DNA from: Actinomadura livida
GTDB taxonomy: Bacteria; Actinomycetota; Actinomycetes; Streptosporangiales; Streptosporangiaceae
Reading direction: 5' to 3'
Assembly (NCBI RefSeq): GCF_014648675.1
Contig: NZ_BMRO01000009.1
Location: 367,981-406,827 of the forward strand
Length of the DNA stretch: 38,847 bases
Each line of letters opens with the position of its first letter. Position 1 is the first letter of the stretch. The notes below the pieces were generated by a model, which searched no databases, was not told the DNA's origin, and saw only the letters and a program-made list of their open reading frames with translations. Below are positions 14,672 through 37,705 of this stretch, in pieces. Both the position numbers and the translations under genes were made by a program.

Positions 14672-17491
14672 ATGGTTCTGGTCGGCAGGGATAACGAACT
14701 CGGCACCCTGAAAAGCCTGTTCGCGAGCTTCTCGGGGGGTTCGGTGGTGGTGATTAGCGGAGGAATAGCCACCGGTAAGACGGCTCTCCTGCGCACCGCC
14801 GGGGAGTGGGCCGCCGAGTCCGGGGGCCTCACGCTCGGCGCGGTCGCCTCCCGGAGCGAACGCGACCTGCCGCTGGGGGTGCTGGAACAGCTGTTCCGCA
14901 GTCCCGGCCTGCCGCGCGAGAGCGCGGAGCGGGCGATGCGGTGGCTGGACGCCGACGCCCTGAGCACACGGTCGCCCGAACCGCCGGCCGGGCGGGACGG
15001 CGAGGCCGTCGTCCAGGTCCCCGCCCGCGTCCTGCGCGGGATGCTGGAGATTCTCCGCGACCTGCTGGACGAGAGGCCCGTCGTGCTCAGCGTCGACGAC
15101 GCGCACCACGCCGACGTGCCGTCCCTGCAATGCCTGCTGTACCTGGTCCGCCGGCTGCGGGGCGCGCGCCTGCACGTCCTCTTCGGCGAGTGCTCCCATT
15201 CGAACGGGGCGAGCGCCCTGATGCGCAGCGAGTTCCTCCGGGAACCGCTGTTCCGGCGGATACGGCTGGAGCCGCTGTCCCGGGCGGGCCTCGCCGAGCT
15301 GGCGGCCGCGCATCTGCCCGAGCGCCCGCCGTACGACCTGGTCACCGAGATGCACGAGGCGAGCGCGGGCTACCCGATGCTGGCGCAGGCCTTCCTGGAC
15401 GATCACCGCGACGGCTCGTTCCGGTGGTCGGGCGCGACGGGAGGTGAGGCGTTCGGCCGTGCCGTGCTCGACTTCCTCTACCGGCACGAGAGCCCGGTCG
15501 TCGAGTTGGCACGTGCCATCGCCGTGCTGAACAAGCCGGTGTCGCCCCTGCTGCTCGCCGGCGTCCTGGACATCGGCGTCGACGCCTGCCGCCAGGTCGT
15601 CCACCTGCTGACGACGGCGAAGGTGCTGGTGGACGGCCGGTTCCGGCACGAGGCGTTCCGCGCCGCCGTGCTCGACGGCACGCCGTCCAGCACGCGCCGG
15701 GCCACCCACGCGAAGATCGCCGACCTGCTGCACAACGAGGGGTTCCCGGCCGTGGAGGTGGCGGCGCACATCGTTGCGGCGGGCCGGCTCGAAGCGCCGT
15801 GGGTCGTCCCGATCCTCCAGGAGGCCGCGGAGCACGCGCTCGCCGGCGACGATGTGACCACGTGCATCCACTACCTGCGGGCGGCCCACCAGGTCTGCGA
15901 CGAGCGGCAGCGCGCCGTGGTGGTGTCCATGCTCGTCGACGCCGAGTGGCGGCTCGATCCCGCCGCCGTCCTGCGGCGGCTGCACGAGTTCTGCGCCGTC
16001 GGAGACGCCGGCCCGGGCGAGGGCACCGACCATTTCATACCGGCCGGCTACCTGCTGTGGCACGGGCGCGTGCGCGAGGCCCTGGCCATCCTGGACCTGC
16101 TGGCGTCGGGCCGCGGGGCCGCGGCGGGGGGCGAGCAGGCGAGCACCGTGGATCTGGACGGTCCCGGCCTCTGGGGCGCGTACCTGTATCCGGCCCTGTT
16201 CAAGCGTCCCCGGCCCGTGACCCTCCGGCGGCAGGGACCCATGCCGGTCCTGGTGAATCCCGAGCTGCAGGGGGCCGATGTGATCGCGGCCGAGCTGGTG
16301 CACGGGAAGCAGCCCGCGGTGCTGGCGGCGGCCGAGGGACTGCTGCAGCGGTCCCGGCTCAGCGAGCGCATGCTCGCCCCGCTGACCGCCGCGCTCGCCG
16401 CCTTCACCTACAACGACCGGCTCGCCGAGGCGGCCGGCTGGTGCGACGTGCTGCTCGCCGAGGCCGCGGGGCGGCGCAGCCCGACCTGGCATGCGCTGTT
16501 CGCCGCCGAACGGGCGATGATCCACGTCCGGCAGGGCGAGCTGCAGGCGGCGGAGGAGCAGGCGAAGGCCGCGCTCAGCCTGATATCACCGCCGAGCTGG
16601 GGCGTCGTGGTGGGGCTGCCGCTGGCGGCGGCGGTCCTCGCGCTGACGGGCAAGGGCGAGCTGGACGAGGCGGCGGCCTATCTCGACGTCCCGGTGCCCG
16701 AGGCGCTGTTCCAGACCCGGATGGGGCTGCACTACCTCTGCGCGCGCGGCCGCTACCACCTGTCCACGAACCATCCCCATGCCGCGCTGAGCGACTTCCT
16801 GGCCTGCGGCCGGCTGATGGGGGACTGGGGCATCGACCTGCCGGTCGTGGAAGCGTGGCGCAGCGGGGCGGTCGAGGCGTACCTGCAGCTCGGAGACCAT
16901 TCCGAGGCCAGGGCGCTCGGTGACGAGCAACTCGCCATGATCGACCCCCAGCACCTGCGGACGCAGGGGATGGCCCTGCGCGCCCAGGCCGCCACCCGCG
17001 ACCTGGCCGCGCGCATCGGCTTGCTGGAAGAAGCGGTCAGGTTGCTTCAGGGCTGCGGGGACAAGCTCGAACTGGCCTATGCCTTGGCCGACCTGGGCCG
17101 CGCCTGCCTCCTGCTGGGCGAAGCCAAGCGCGCGCGCAAGCACGCGCGCAAGGCGCTGGCCCTTACCCGGCAGTGCGGCGCCAAGGCGCTGGACCAGGGC
17201 AGCGGATTCGATGCGGCGCCGGCCGGACCGGAGGGCGCCGCGGCGTACGCCGACACCGCCCCCGGGCTCAGCGACGCCGAGCGCCGGGTGGCGACCCTCG
17301 CCGCCGCGGGCCACACCAACAGGGAGATCTCCGAGAAGCTGTTCGTCACCATCAGCACGGTGGAGCAGCATCTGACGAGGATCTACCGGAAGCTCAACGT
17401 GACGCGCTTCGACCTGCAGGACGCTCTTCAGGACAACGGCGCCGAACTGACGGATCCGGACTGGCTGAAAATCCTCGAGAAGTGCAGTTAG
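14672..17491 (+). CDS. LAL-type LuxR-family ATPase regulator
   Basis: A 939-residue large ATP-binding LuxR regulator. MVLVGRDNELGTL leads into Walker A GGIATGKT (residues 30-37), with Walker B in VVLSVDDAHHAD. A long helical TPR-like middle follows, and a C-terminal LuxR HTH: LSDAERRVATLAAAGHTNRE, then EISEKLFVTISTVEQHLTRI. The size and layout match pathway activators such as PikD of the pikromycin cluster. The ATG at 14672 has AGGAG six bases upstream. It lies between a BTAD regulator and the PKS, and is convergent with the DUF5988 gene. It probably activates the PKS operon, perhaps through the TTGCAA sites upstream of the PKS; that link is inference. No TTA codon was noticed in it. Confidence 0.92.
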   Translation: MVLVGRDNELGTLKSLFASFSGGSVVVISGGIATGKTALLRTAGEWAAESGGLTLGAVASRSERDLPLGVLEQLFRSPGLPRESAERAMRWLDADALSTRSPEPPAGRDGEAVVQVPARVLRGMLEILRDLLDERPVVLSVDDAHHADVPSLQCLLYLVRRLRGARLHVLFGECSHSNGASALMRSEFLREPLFRRIRLEPLSRAGLAELAAAHLPERPPYDLVTEMHEASAGYPMLAQAFLDDHRDGSFRWSGATGGEAFGRAVLDFLYRHESPVVELARAIAVLNKPVSPLLLAGVLDIGVDACRQVVHLLTTAKVLVDGRFRHEAFRAAVLDGTPSSTRRATHAKIADLLHNEGFPAVEVAAHIVAAGRLEAPWVVPILQEAAEHALAGDDVTTCIHYLRAAHQVCDERQRAVVVSMLVDAEWRLDPAAVLRRLHEFCAVGDAGPGEGTDHFIPAGYLLWHGRVREALAILDLLASGRGAAAGGEQASTVDLDGPGLWGAYLYPALFKRPRPVTLRRQGPMPVLVNPELQGADVIAAELVHGKQPAVLAAAEGLLQRSRLSERMLAPLTAALAAFTYNDRLAEAAGWCDVLLAEAAGRRSPTWHALFAAERAMIHVRQGELQAAEEQAKAALSLISPPSWGVVVGLPLAAAVLALTGKGELDEAAAYLDVPVPEALFQTRMGLHYLCARGRYHLSTNHPHAALSDFLACGRLMGDWGIDLPVVEAWRSGAVEAYLQLGDHSEARALGDEQLAMIDPQHLRTQGMALRAQAATRDLAARIGLLEEAVRLLQGCGDKLELAYALADLGRACLLLGEAKRARKHARKALALTRQCGAKALDQGSGFDAAPAGPEGAAAYADTAPGLSDAERRVATLAAAGHTNREISEKLFVTISTVEQHLTRIYRKLNVTRFDLQDALQDNGAELTDPDWLKILEKCS

Positions 17492-17588
17492 ATGCTCGGT
17501 CCTTAGATTTCCCGGTGGAAGTCGAACATGCTCGTACGGATTGGCCGATGCATCCGCATCATCCCCCGGTCGTCCGGCGGCCTCCTTT

Positions 17589-17828
17589 CTATTCGGCGAT
17601 TTTCGTGCGCATGGTCCAGCGGAAGACCGGTGTCTCGCGGTCGTCCGGCCTGCCGAGGCGACGCTCGCGCTCGAAGTGCTCGTAGCCGCCCCGGTGCGGA
17701 ATCTTGATCGTCTCGTCGGCGGCCGGGGCGCGCATCCGCCGCGCCGTCACCGGGAGGTCGTCGGGCCCGCCGACGAGCACGACATCGATGGGGTTGCTCC
17801 GGGCGGCGTTGTCGTCGAGGCCTTTCAC
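17589..17828 (-). CDS. DUF5988-family small protein
   Basis: A 79-residue protein with IDVVLVGGPDDLP near the N-terminus, then ETIKIPHRGGYEHFERE and a final FRWTMRTKIAE. This is the conserved pattern of DUF5988, a family of about 70-80 residues with no known function that often sits in actinomycete secondary-metabolite clusters. There is no signal peptide or membrane segment. The GTG start at 17828 has GAGGAGG eight bases upstream. It lies 129 bp downstream of pptT on the same strand and is convergent with the LAL gene, so it may be the last gene of a pptH-pptT transcript. Its job is unknown. Confidence 0.78.
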   Translation of the reverse strand: MKGLDDNAARSNPIDVVLVGGPDDLPVTARRMRAPAADETIKIPHRGGYEHFERERRLGRPDDRETPVFRWTMRTKIAE

Positions 17829-17957
17829 CGAACGTCCTCCTCACGTGTCGTTTCCTTGATGATTTGCGGCGCGCTGCGGCGGCGATACCCCGTGACCCCC
17901 CCTATTCGCAGGTGCGCGGGATGCTCCGGAACTCGGGGTGGCCGCGCCCTGCGGCCC

Positions 17958-18629
17958 CTAGGCGGCACCGGGCGCGCCGAGCGCGATCGCGGTGATGACG
18001 ATGTCGGGGCCGGCGAGCCAGCGTCCCGTGAAGCCCTCGACCCGGCGGCCGTCGGAAAGGGTGTGCCCGGGGACGAGCAGCCGCGCGGTGAAGCGTCCGC
18101 GGAGCGGGTCGAAATCGATGTCGGCGTCCTCGAAACCGAGCGGGCGGCGGGTCATCGGGAACCACGCCTTGTACACCGACTCCTTCGCGCTGAACAGCAG
18201 GCGGTCCCAGCGCACCGCCGGGTGCCCGGCCGCCAGCCGGTCGATCCGGGACCGCTCCGGCGGGATGCACACCGCCTCCAGCACTCCTTCGGGCAGCGGG
18301 CCGTGCGGCTCGGCGTCCACGCCGATCGCCGCGCACTCGCGGTCGCTGGCGACGGCCGCGGCCCGGTAGCCGTCGCAGTGGGTCATGCTGCCCACCACCC
18401 CGGCCGGCCAGCCCGGCGCGCCGCGGACCCCGGGCAGGATCGGGGCGGCCGGCACTCCCAGCCGCCCGAGTGCCTCGCGTGCGCACGCGCGCACGGTCGC
18501 GAACTCCCGGCGCCGCTTGGGCACGGCCTTGGCCACCAGCGCCTCCTCCTCGGGGAACACGTGGTCGGGGCGGACATCGCCGAAGACCTCCGCGGAGCGC
18601 ACGGACGCGGGCAGCAGGCTCTCGATCAC
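17958..18629 (-). CDS. pptT: PptT-type 4'-phosphopantetheinyl transferase
   Basis: A 223-residue Sfp-superfamily enzyme of the EntD/PptT branch. It moves the phosphopantetheine arm from CoA to the Ser of carrier proteins, making the PKS ACPs active. Visible motifs are VGSMTHCDGYRAA (79-91), the Mg2+-binding GVDAEPH (D105, E107) and FSAKESVYKAWFP (146-158; E150 and K154 conserved). KRRREF, ILPG and LGFEDA also follow M. tuberculosis PptT (Rv2794c, 227 residues) as I recall it. The start is a GTG at 18629 that overlaps the TGA of the upstream phosphoesterase by four bases. It probably serves the five ACPs in this window and others in the cell. Confidence 0.92.
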   Translation of the reverse strand: MIESLLPASVRSAEVFGDVRPDHVFPEEEALVAKAVPKRRREFATVRACAREALGRLGVPAAPILPGVRGAPGWPAGVVGSMTHCDGYRAAAVASDRECAAIGVDAEPHGPLPEGVLEAVCIPPERSRIDRLAAGHPAVRWDRLLFSAKESVYKAWFPMTRRPLGFEDADIDFDPLRGRFTARLLVPGHTLSDGRRVEGFTGRWLAGPDIVITAIALGAPGAA

Positions 18630-19483
18630 ACCCGGCTCCGCAGAGCGATCTGTACCTCGCTCAGGCCGGGCGCGGGCCGGGGACGGCGCCGCCATTCGCG
18701 CGGGTAGCCGACGGAGACCTCCTGGAAGGGCACCCCGTCGCACCAGATCGTGCGGGGTATGTGAAGGTGCCCGTAGACCACGGCCGCGGCGTTGAACCGG
18801 CGATGCCAGTCGGCCGTGCGCTCGGTGCCGCACCAGAGCGCGAACTCCGGGTACCACAGCACGTCCGTGGGCGAGCGCACCAGCGGATAGTGGTTCACCA
18901 GCACGGTCGGCAGTGCCGGGTCGAGCTCCGCCAGGCGCCGCTCGGTCGACTCCACCCTGGCGCGGCACCAGCTGTCCGGGCCGGGGTGCGGGTCGGGGTG
19001 CAGCAGGATCTCGTCGGTGCACACCACCCCCGCGTCGTGGGCCTGTGCCAGCGCGGCCTCCTTGGTGGTGCCGGGCGGCCGGAAGGAGTAGTCGTACAGG
19101 ACGAACAGCGGCACCACCGCGACCGGTCCTCCCGCGCCCTTCCAGACCGGGTAGGGGTCCTCCGGCGTGATCACTCCGAGGTCGCGGCACAGGTCGACCA
19201 GATGGGCGTAGCGGGCCTCTCCGCGCAGCGCCACCGGGTCCTCTCGCGGCGTCCACAGTTCGTGGTTGCCGGGCACCCACACGACCTTCGCGAAACGTCG
19301 GCTCAGCGTGCTCAGCGCCCATTCGATGTCGCCCATCATCTCCCCGACGTCACCGGCCACCAGCAACCAGTCGCCGTCGTTTCCGGGACGTAGGGAATCG
19401 ACCAGCGTTCGGTTCTCCGGGAACATGACGTGCAGATCGCTGATGGCCAGGAGTTTCGGAGGTGAGCTCAGAGATCTGGGCAT
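18626..19483 (-). CDS. pptH: PptH-like metallophosphoesterase (candidate phosphopantetheinyl hydrolase)
   Basis: A 285-residue calcineurin-like phosphoesterase. The metal ligands are visible in order: D16-x-H18 in ISDLHVM, GDVGE (D45), GNHE (72-75), NHYPL, and YGHLH near the C-terminus. In M. tuberculosis the gene next to pptT (Rv2795c, PptH) encodes an enzyme of this family that removes phosphopantetheine from holo-carrier proteins, opposing PptT. Here the same pair occurs in the same order, with a four-base GTGA overlap. By synteny this is probably the PptH equivalent, not a generic phosphatase. The ATG at 19483 is divergent from the PKS gene, sharing a 290-bp intergenic region with it. Activity on the PKS ACPs is inferred. 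Confidence 0.82.
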   Translation of the reverse strand: MPRSLSSPPKLLAISDLHVMFPENRTLVDSLRPGNDGDWLLVAGDVGEMMGDIEWALSTLSRRFAKVVWVPGNHELWTPREDPVALRGEARYAHLVDLCRDLGVITPEDPYPVWKGAGGPVAVVPLFVLYDYSFRPPGTTKEAALAQAHDAGVVCTDEILLHPDPHPGPDSWCRARVESTERRLAELDPALPTVLVNHYPLVRSPTDVLWYPEFALWCGTERTADWHRRFNAAAVVYGHLHIPRTIWCDGVPFQEVSVGYPREWRRRPRPAPGLSEVQIALRSRV

Positions 19484-19773
19484 TCGGCGACGGTATACGG
19501 CCCGCGTTGCAAACGGAACCCCTGTTTTGGGCGTCCGGCAATCTGGGGTTGCAACATCCGCGCTTAGGGGATGGCAATTTCCGATAGGGGTGACCGTCTA
19601 TCCGCCGGAGTCGCGCGACGCGTTCGCGACGCGATCGATTTCTGGGGTGCCCGCGCATTGCGATACGGCAGGGCACGCAAGTTACATTGCCCGCAGGCCC
19701 TGCTGTCCGTCCATTGTCCAGCCGCGAACACCGCGGACGCGGGCAGTGCGCGTGGCGGTTGAATTGGAGTGTC
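19484..19773. promoter_or_regulatory. divergent promoter region between pptH and the PKS
   Basis: The heptamer GTTGCAA occurs twice, at 19506-19512 and 19548-19554. The copies are 42 bp apart (about four helical turns), and each has a palindromic TTGCAA core. AACCCC (19517-19522) and GGGGTT (19545-19550) form an inverted pair between them. A weak rightward TTGCGA-18 bp-TTACAT pair lies at 19658-19687. These may bind the LAL or BTAD regulator. Nothing coding is seen. Confidence 0.45.
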
Positions 19774-34578
<14,805 letters not shown>

Positions 34579-34626
34579 GCCGGCGGCCGGAGGGCCGTGC
34601 ACCCGAAGCGAAGGGACGGGACCCAC

Positions 34627-35397
34627 GTGGACCTGGGCGAACCGAACGACGACCTCTGGCTGCGGCGCTTCCACCAGGGCGCGGACGGCGATCCCCTGCT
34701 GGTCTGCTTCCCGCACGCGGGCGGCTCGGCGGCCTACTTCTTCCCGGTCTCCGCCGCGCTGGCCGGCTCGGCGAACGTGCTGGCGGTGCAGTACCCCGGA
34801 CGGCAGGACCGGCGCAGGGAGCCGCCGGTGGACACCATCGACGAACTCGCCGCCGCGGTCTTCGCGGCGCTGCGCGGCGTGCTGGACCGCCCGCTGGTGT
34901 TCTTCGGGCACAGCATGGGCGCCGTCACCTGCTATGAGGTGGCGCGCACGATCGAGCGGGAGACCGGCGGAAGCCCGCTGGGGATCATCGTGTCGGGCCG
35001 CCGGGCGCCGTCGCTGCACCGGACCGAGACCGTGCACACCCGCGACGACCGGGGCCTCATCGCCGAGGTGCGCGCCCTCGACGGCACCGACGCGGGAGTC
35101 CTCGGCGACGAGGAGCTGCTGCGGATGGTCCTTCCGGCGCTGCGGACCGACTACAAGGCGATCGAGACCTACCGGCACCGTCCCGGCCCCCCGCTGCGCT
35201 GCCCGATCGCGGCCTACGTCGGCGACTCCGACCCGAAGGTGGCCGTCCCGGAGGCCGCGGCGTGGCGCGAGCACACGTCCGCCTCCTTCGGCATGCGCGT
35301 GTTCGCGGGCGGTCACTTCTACCTGGGGGATCGCCCGGCGGAGACCATCAAGGCGGTCTCCGAGGACATCCTCGCCTTCCGGGCCGCCGTCCCGTGA
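34627..35397 (+). CDS. type II thioesterase (editing TEII)
   Basis: A 256-residue alpha/beta hydrolase of the RifR/TEII family. LVCFPHAGGSAAYFFPVS, VLAVQYPGRQDRR, the GHSMGA nucleophile, the acid in VGDSDPKV and the histidine in GGHFYLGD are all present. These enzymes clear stalled or wrongly decarboxylated acyl groups from PKS carrier proteins. The GTG at 34627 gives the usual short lead (MDLGEPNDDLWLRRF). A GTG at 34597 would add ten residues; its GGAGG is only three bases away, so I prefer 34627. The PKS stop is 48 bp upstream. With a KSQ loading module, which can misprime chains by decarboxylation, an editing TE makes sense. Confidence 0.9.
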   Translation: MDLGEPNDDLWLRRFHQGADGDPLLVCFPHAGGSAAYFFPVSAALAGSANVLAVQYPGRQDRRREPPVDTIDELAAAVFAALRGVLDRPLVFFGHSMGAVTCYEVARTIERETGGSPLGIIVSGRRAPSLHRTETVHTRDDRGLIAEVRALDGTDAGVLGDEELLRMVLPALRTDYKAIETYRHRPGPPLRCPIAAYVGDSDPKVAVPEAAAWREHTSASFGMRVFAGGHFYLGDRPAETIKAVSEDILAFRAAVP

Positions 35398-35534
35398 CCC
35401 CGCGGGCGCGCAAGGGCCGTCTTAGCGCAGCTTTAGCCGGTCCCGAGATCGTGAAAGCGGGGCCGCGAGAGGCGGCCCCGGTGACCGGGACGAGCCGGAC
35501 GGAGCGCGGCGAGGCCGCGGGGGAGGAGGCGGGC
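35398..35534 (+). promoter_or_regulatory. 137-bp gap with a 9-bp GC hairpin between TEII and FkbH genes
   Basis: CGGGGCCGC (35458-35466) pairs perfectly with GCGGCCCCG (35472-35480) around the loop GAGAG. This is the only sizeable gap in the PKS-TE-FkbH-ACP-PKS run. The hairpin could end part of the PKS transcript or protect the mRNA end. No T-run follows, so read-through is likely. Confidence 0.45.
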
Positions 35535-37463
35535 GTGGGCGAACCGGCTCCGCGTGACGGTGTGCCGCCGGCCGACGCGCTGCTTGCCCTGCACCGGTCG
35601 GGGACCCTGGCCGCCCGGTACCCCGAGGCCCAGCGGCTCGTGGCCGAGCTGGACGGACGCGAGCTGGTGCGGGCGGGGAACCTGCTCGCCCGGCTGGACG
35701 CCGACGAGACGGCCGGGCTGCATCCCGGGATTCCCGCGGCGCGGGTCGCGATCACCGGGCACGGCACGCTGCCGGACCTGCTGCCCGCGCTGACGGCGCA
35801 GCTCGCCCGGCACGGGATCCTGCTGCGCCCCTTCACCGGCCGTTTCGACGGCTACGTCCTCGAACTCGGTGACCCGGGCAGCGATCTGTACGCCGCCGAA
35901 CCCGACCTCGTCCTGTGCGTGCTGGACCCGGCGGTCGTGTTCGACGAGGTCGCCGTCCCCTGGCGCCCAGCGGACGTCGAGCGCGCCGGCCTGGAGAAGA
36001 TCGGCCTGCTGAAGGGGCTGGCCACCGCGTTCGAGGCCAACTGCCGCGGCACGCTGGTGCTCAACACGCTGCCGCTGCTGCGGCGGTACACCGCGCAGCT
36101 CGTCGACCACCGGTCGAGGGCCCGCCTGGGCGCCCTCTGGCGCGAGTTGAACGCCCGGCTCCTGCACCTGTGCGAGGAGCACGAGCGCGTCGTGGTGCTG
36201 GACCTCGACCCGCTGGCCGCCGAGGCGTCACCGGCCAGCGACCCGCGCATGAGCGTCTACGCCAAGGCGCACCTGTCCCCGGACCTGCTGGCCGCGTACG
36301 CGCGCGAGGCCGGTCACCTGGTCCGGCATCTCACCGGCCGCACCAGGAAATGCCTGGTCCTCGACCTGGACAACACGTTGTGGGGCGGAGTGCTCGGCGA
36401 CGACGGCGTGGACGGCATCGAGGTGGGGGAGGGGCACCGCGGCGAGGCGTTCCGCGAGTTCCAGCGCGTGGTGAAGCAGGTCGGCTCACAGGGGGTGCTC
36501 CTCGCGGTGGCCAGCAAGAACGACGTCGAGCCGGTCCGCAAGGTCCTGCGCGAGCACCCCGGCATGGTTCTGCGCGAGGACGACTTCGTCCACGTCGTGG
36601 CCAACTGGAGACCCAAGCCCGAGAACGTCGCCGAGCTGGCGCGGGAGCTCAACCTCGGGACGCACAGCCTCGTCTTCGCCGACGACAGCGCCTTCGAACG
36701 CTGGCTCGTGCGGTCCGAGCACCCCGACGTGGCGGTCGTCGGCCTCGACGCCGATCCCGCGCTGCACGCCGAGAGGCTGCTGGCCGACGGCTGGTTCGAC
36801 GTCCGGGAGACGACCGCCGAGGACCGCGTCCGCAAGACCAGGTACAGGGACGAGCGGGCGCGCCGCGACTTCCTGCACACCTTCGACTCGATCGAGGAGT
36901 ACCTGCGCGAATTGGACGTCCGCGTCGTCCTGGCCGAGGCCACCGGGGAGGACGCGGCGCGGGTCTCGCAGCTCACCATGCGGACCAACCAGTTCAACAC
37001 GGTCACGCACCGGCTCGGCGTCCCCGAGGTCAGGGACCTGCTCAAGGACGCCCGCACGCGGATCCTGACCATCCGGTCCCGCGACCGGTTCGGCGACAAC
37101 GGGACGGTGGGCGCGCTGTTCACCCGGTGGGCGGACGACGCGGTCCGCATCGACGGGTTCCTGCTGAGCTGCCGCGTGTTCGGCCGCGGCATCGAGCAGG
37201 CCTGCCTGGCGGCCGTGCTGCGCCACGCGCGCGCCGGCGCCGCCCGCGCCGTCTACGGCGCCTACCTGCCGACGCCCAGGAACGGCGGCGTCGCGGAGCT
37301 CTACCCCAGGCACGGCTTCGCGCGGGCCGCGGCGCCTCCCGGCGGACCCCCCGGACCGGACGGCTCCGAAGGGGTGGCGTGGTTCCGGCACGACCTCGCC
37401 GAGATCTTCACGCCGCCCGACCACGTCCACCTCACCGACGAGCTCGGGGGGAACGCGCCGTGA
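35535..37463 (+). CDS. FkbH-like glyceryl-ACP synthase (HAD-IIIC)
   Basis: A 642-residue protein. The N-terminal half contains NTLPLLRRYTAQ and DPRMSVYAKAHLSPDLLAAYA, as in the N-terminal domain of long FkbH proteins. A HAD-IIIC phosphatase-like domain begins at LVLDLDNTLWGGVLGDDG (Asp277, Asp279). ASKND, WRPKPENV and FADDSAFE follow, then a GNAT-like C-terminal part (RFGDNGTVGALF to YPRHGFARA). FkbH proteins take 1,3-bisphosphoglycerate, remove a phosphate and load glyceryl onto an ACP. The GTG at 35535 is chosen for its GGAGGAGG six bases upstream. An in-frame GTG at 35394 overlaps the TE stop but has no ribosome site, and its extra 47 residues look non-coding and contain the hairpin. It is coupled to the ACP gene by a GTGA overlap. 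Confidence 0.9.
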   Translation: MGEPAPRDGVPPADALLALHRSGTLAARYPEAQRLVAELDGRELVRAGNLLARLDADETAGLHPGIPAARVAITGHGTLPDLLPALTAQLARHGILLRPFTGRFDGYVLELGDPGSDLYAAEPDLVLCVLDPAVVFDEVAVPWRPADVERAGLEKIGLLKGLATAFEANCRGTLVLNTLPLLRRYTAQLVDHRSRARLGALWRELNARLLHLCEEHERVVVLDLDPLAAEASPASDPRMSVYAKAHLSPDLLAAYAREAGHLVRHLTGRTRKCLVLDLDNTLWGGVLGDDGVDGIEVGEGHRGEAFREFQRVVKQVGSQGVLLAVASKNDVEPVRKVLREHPGMVLREDDFVHVVANWRPKPENVAELARELNLGTHSLVFADDSAFERWLVRSEHPDVAVVGLDADPALHAERLLADGWFDVRETTAEDRVRKTRYRDERARRDFLHTFDSIEEYLRELDVRVVLAEATGEDAARVSQLTMRTNQFNTVTHRLGVPEVRDLLKDARTRILTIRSRDRFGDNGTVGALFTRWADDAVRIDGFLLSCRVFGRGIEQACLAAVLRHARAGAARAVYGAYLPTPRNGGVAELYPRHGFARAAAPPGGPPGPDGSEGVAWFRHDLAEIFTPPDHVHLTDELGGNAP

Positions 37464-37687
37464 ACACCATCGACGACTTCGTCGCGCTCGTCCGGGACCA
37501 CCTCGGCCTGCCCGTGACGGCCGAGGACGCCGAGCGGACCCTGGACCAGGTCCCCGGCTGGGACTCGATGCACCTGCTCTGGCTGCTCACGACGATCGAG
37601 CGGGAGACCGGACGCAGCGTGCCCCTGCCCGACCTTCTCCAGGCGACGAGCCTGCACGAGATGTACCTGCTGGCGGTGGACAGGTGA
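37460..37687 (+). CDS. stand-alone acyl carrier protein (FkbJ-like, glyceryl carrier)
   Basis: A 75-residue ACP: MNTIDDFVALVRDHLGLPVT, then VPGWDSMHLLWLLTTIE with Ser36 as the phosphopantetheine site. The GWDSMHLL pattern differs from the LGFDSLTAVEL of the PKS ACPs and resembles FkbJ-type carriers that partner FkbH. The start is a GTG at 37460 overlapping the FkbH stop by four bases, which supports a one-to-one pair: FkbH loads a glyceryl group on this ACP. Other tailoring enzymes (oxidation, O-methylation) or a tetronate-forming set would act next; none is visible before the window ends. PptT encoded nearby could supply its cofactor. Confidence 0.9.
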   Translation: MNTIDDFVALVRDHLGLPVTAEDAERTLDQVPGWDSMHLLWLLTTIERETGRSVPLPDLLQATSLHEMYLLAVDR

Positions 37688-37705
37688 GCCGAGGGGTGGT
37701 TCCGG

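Noticed and set aside
35394..35396. GTG overlapping the thioesterase stop as the FkbH start.
   Set aside because: No Shine-Dalgarno, the extra 47 residues do not look coding, and they contain a perfect hairpin; the GTG at 35535 has GGAGGAGG at proper spacing.
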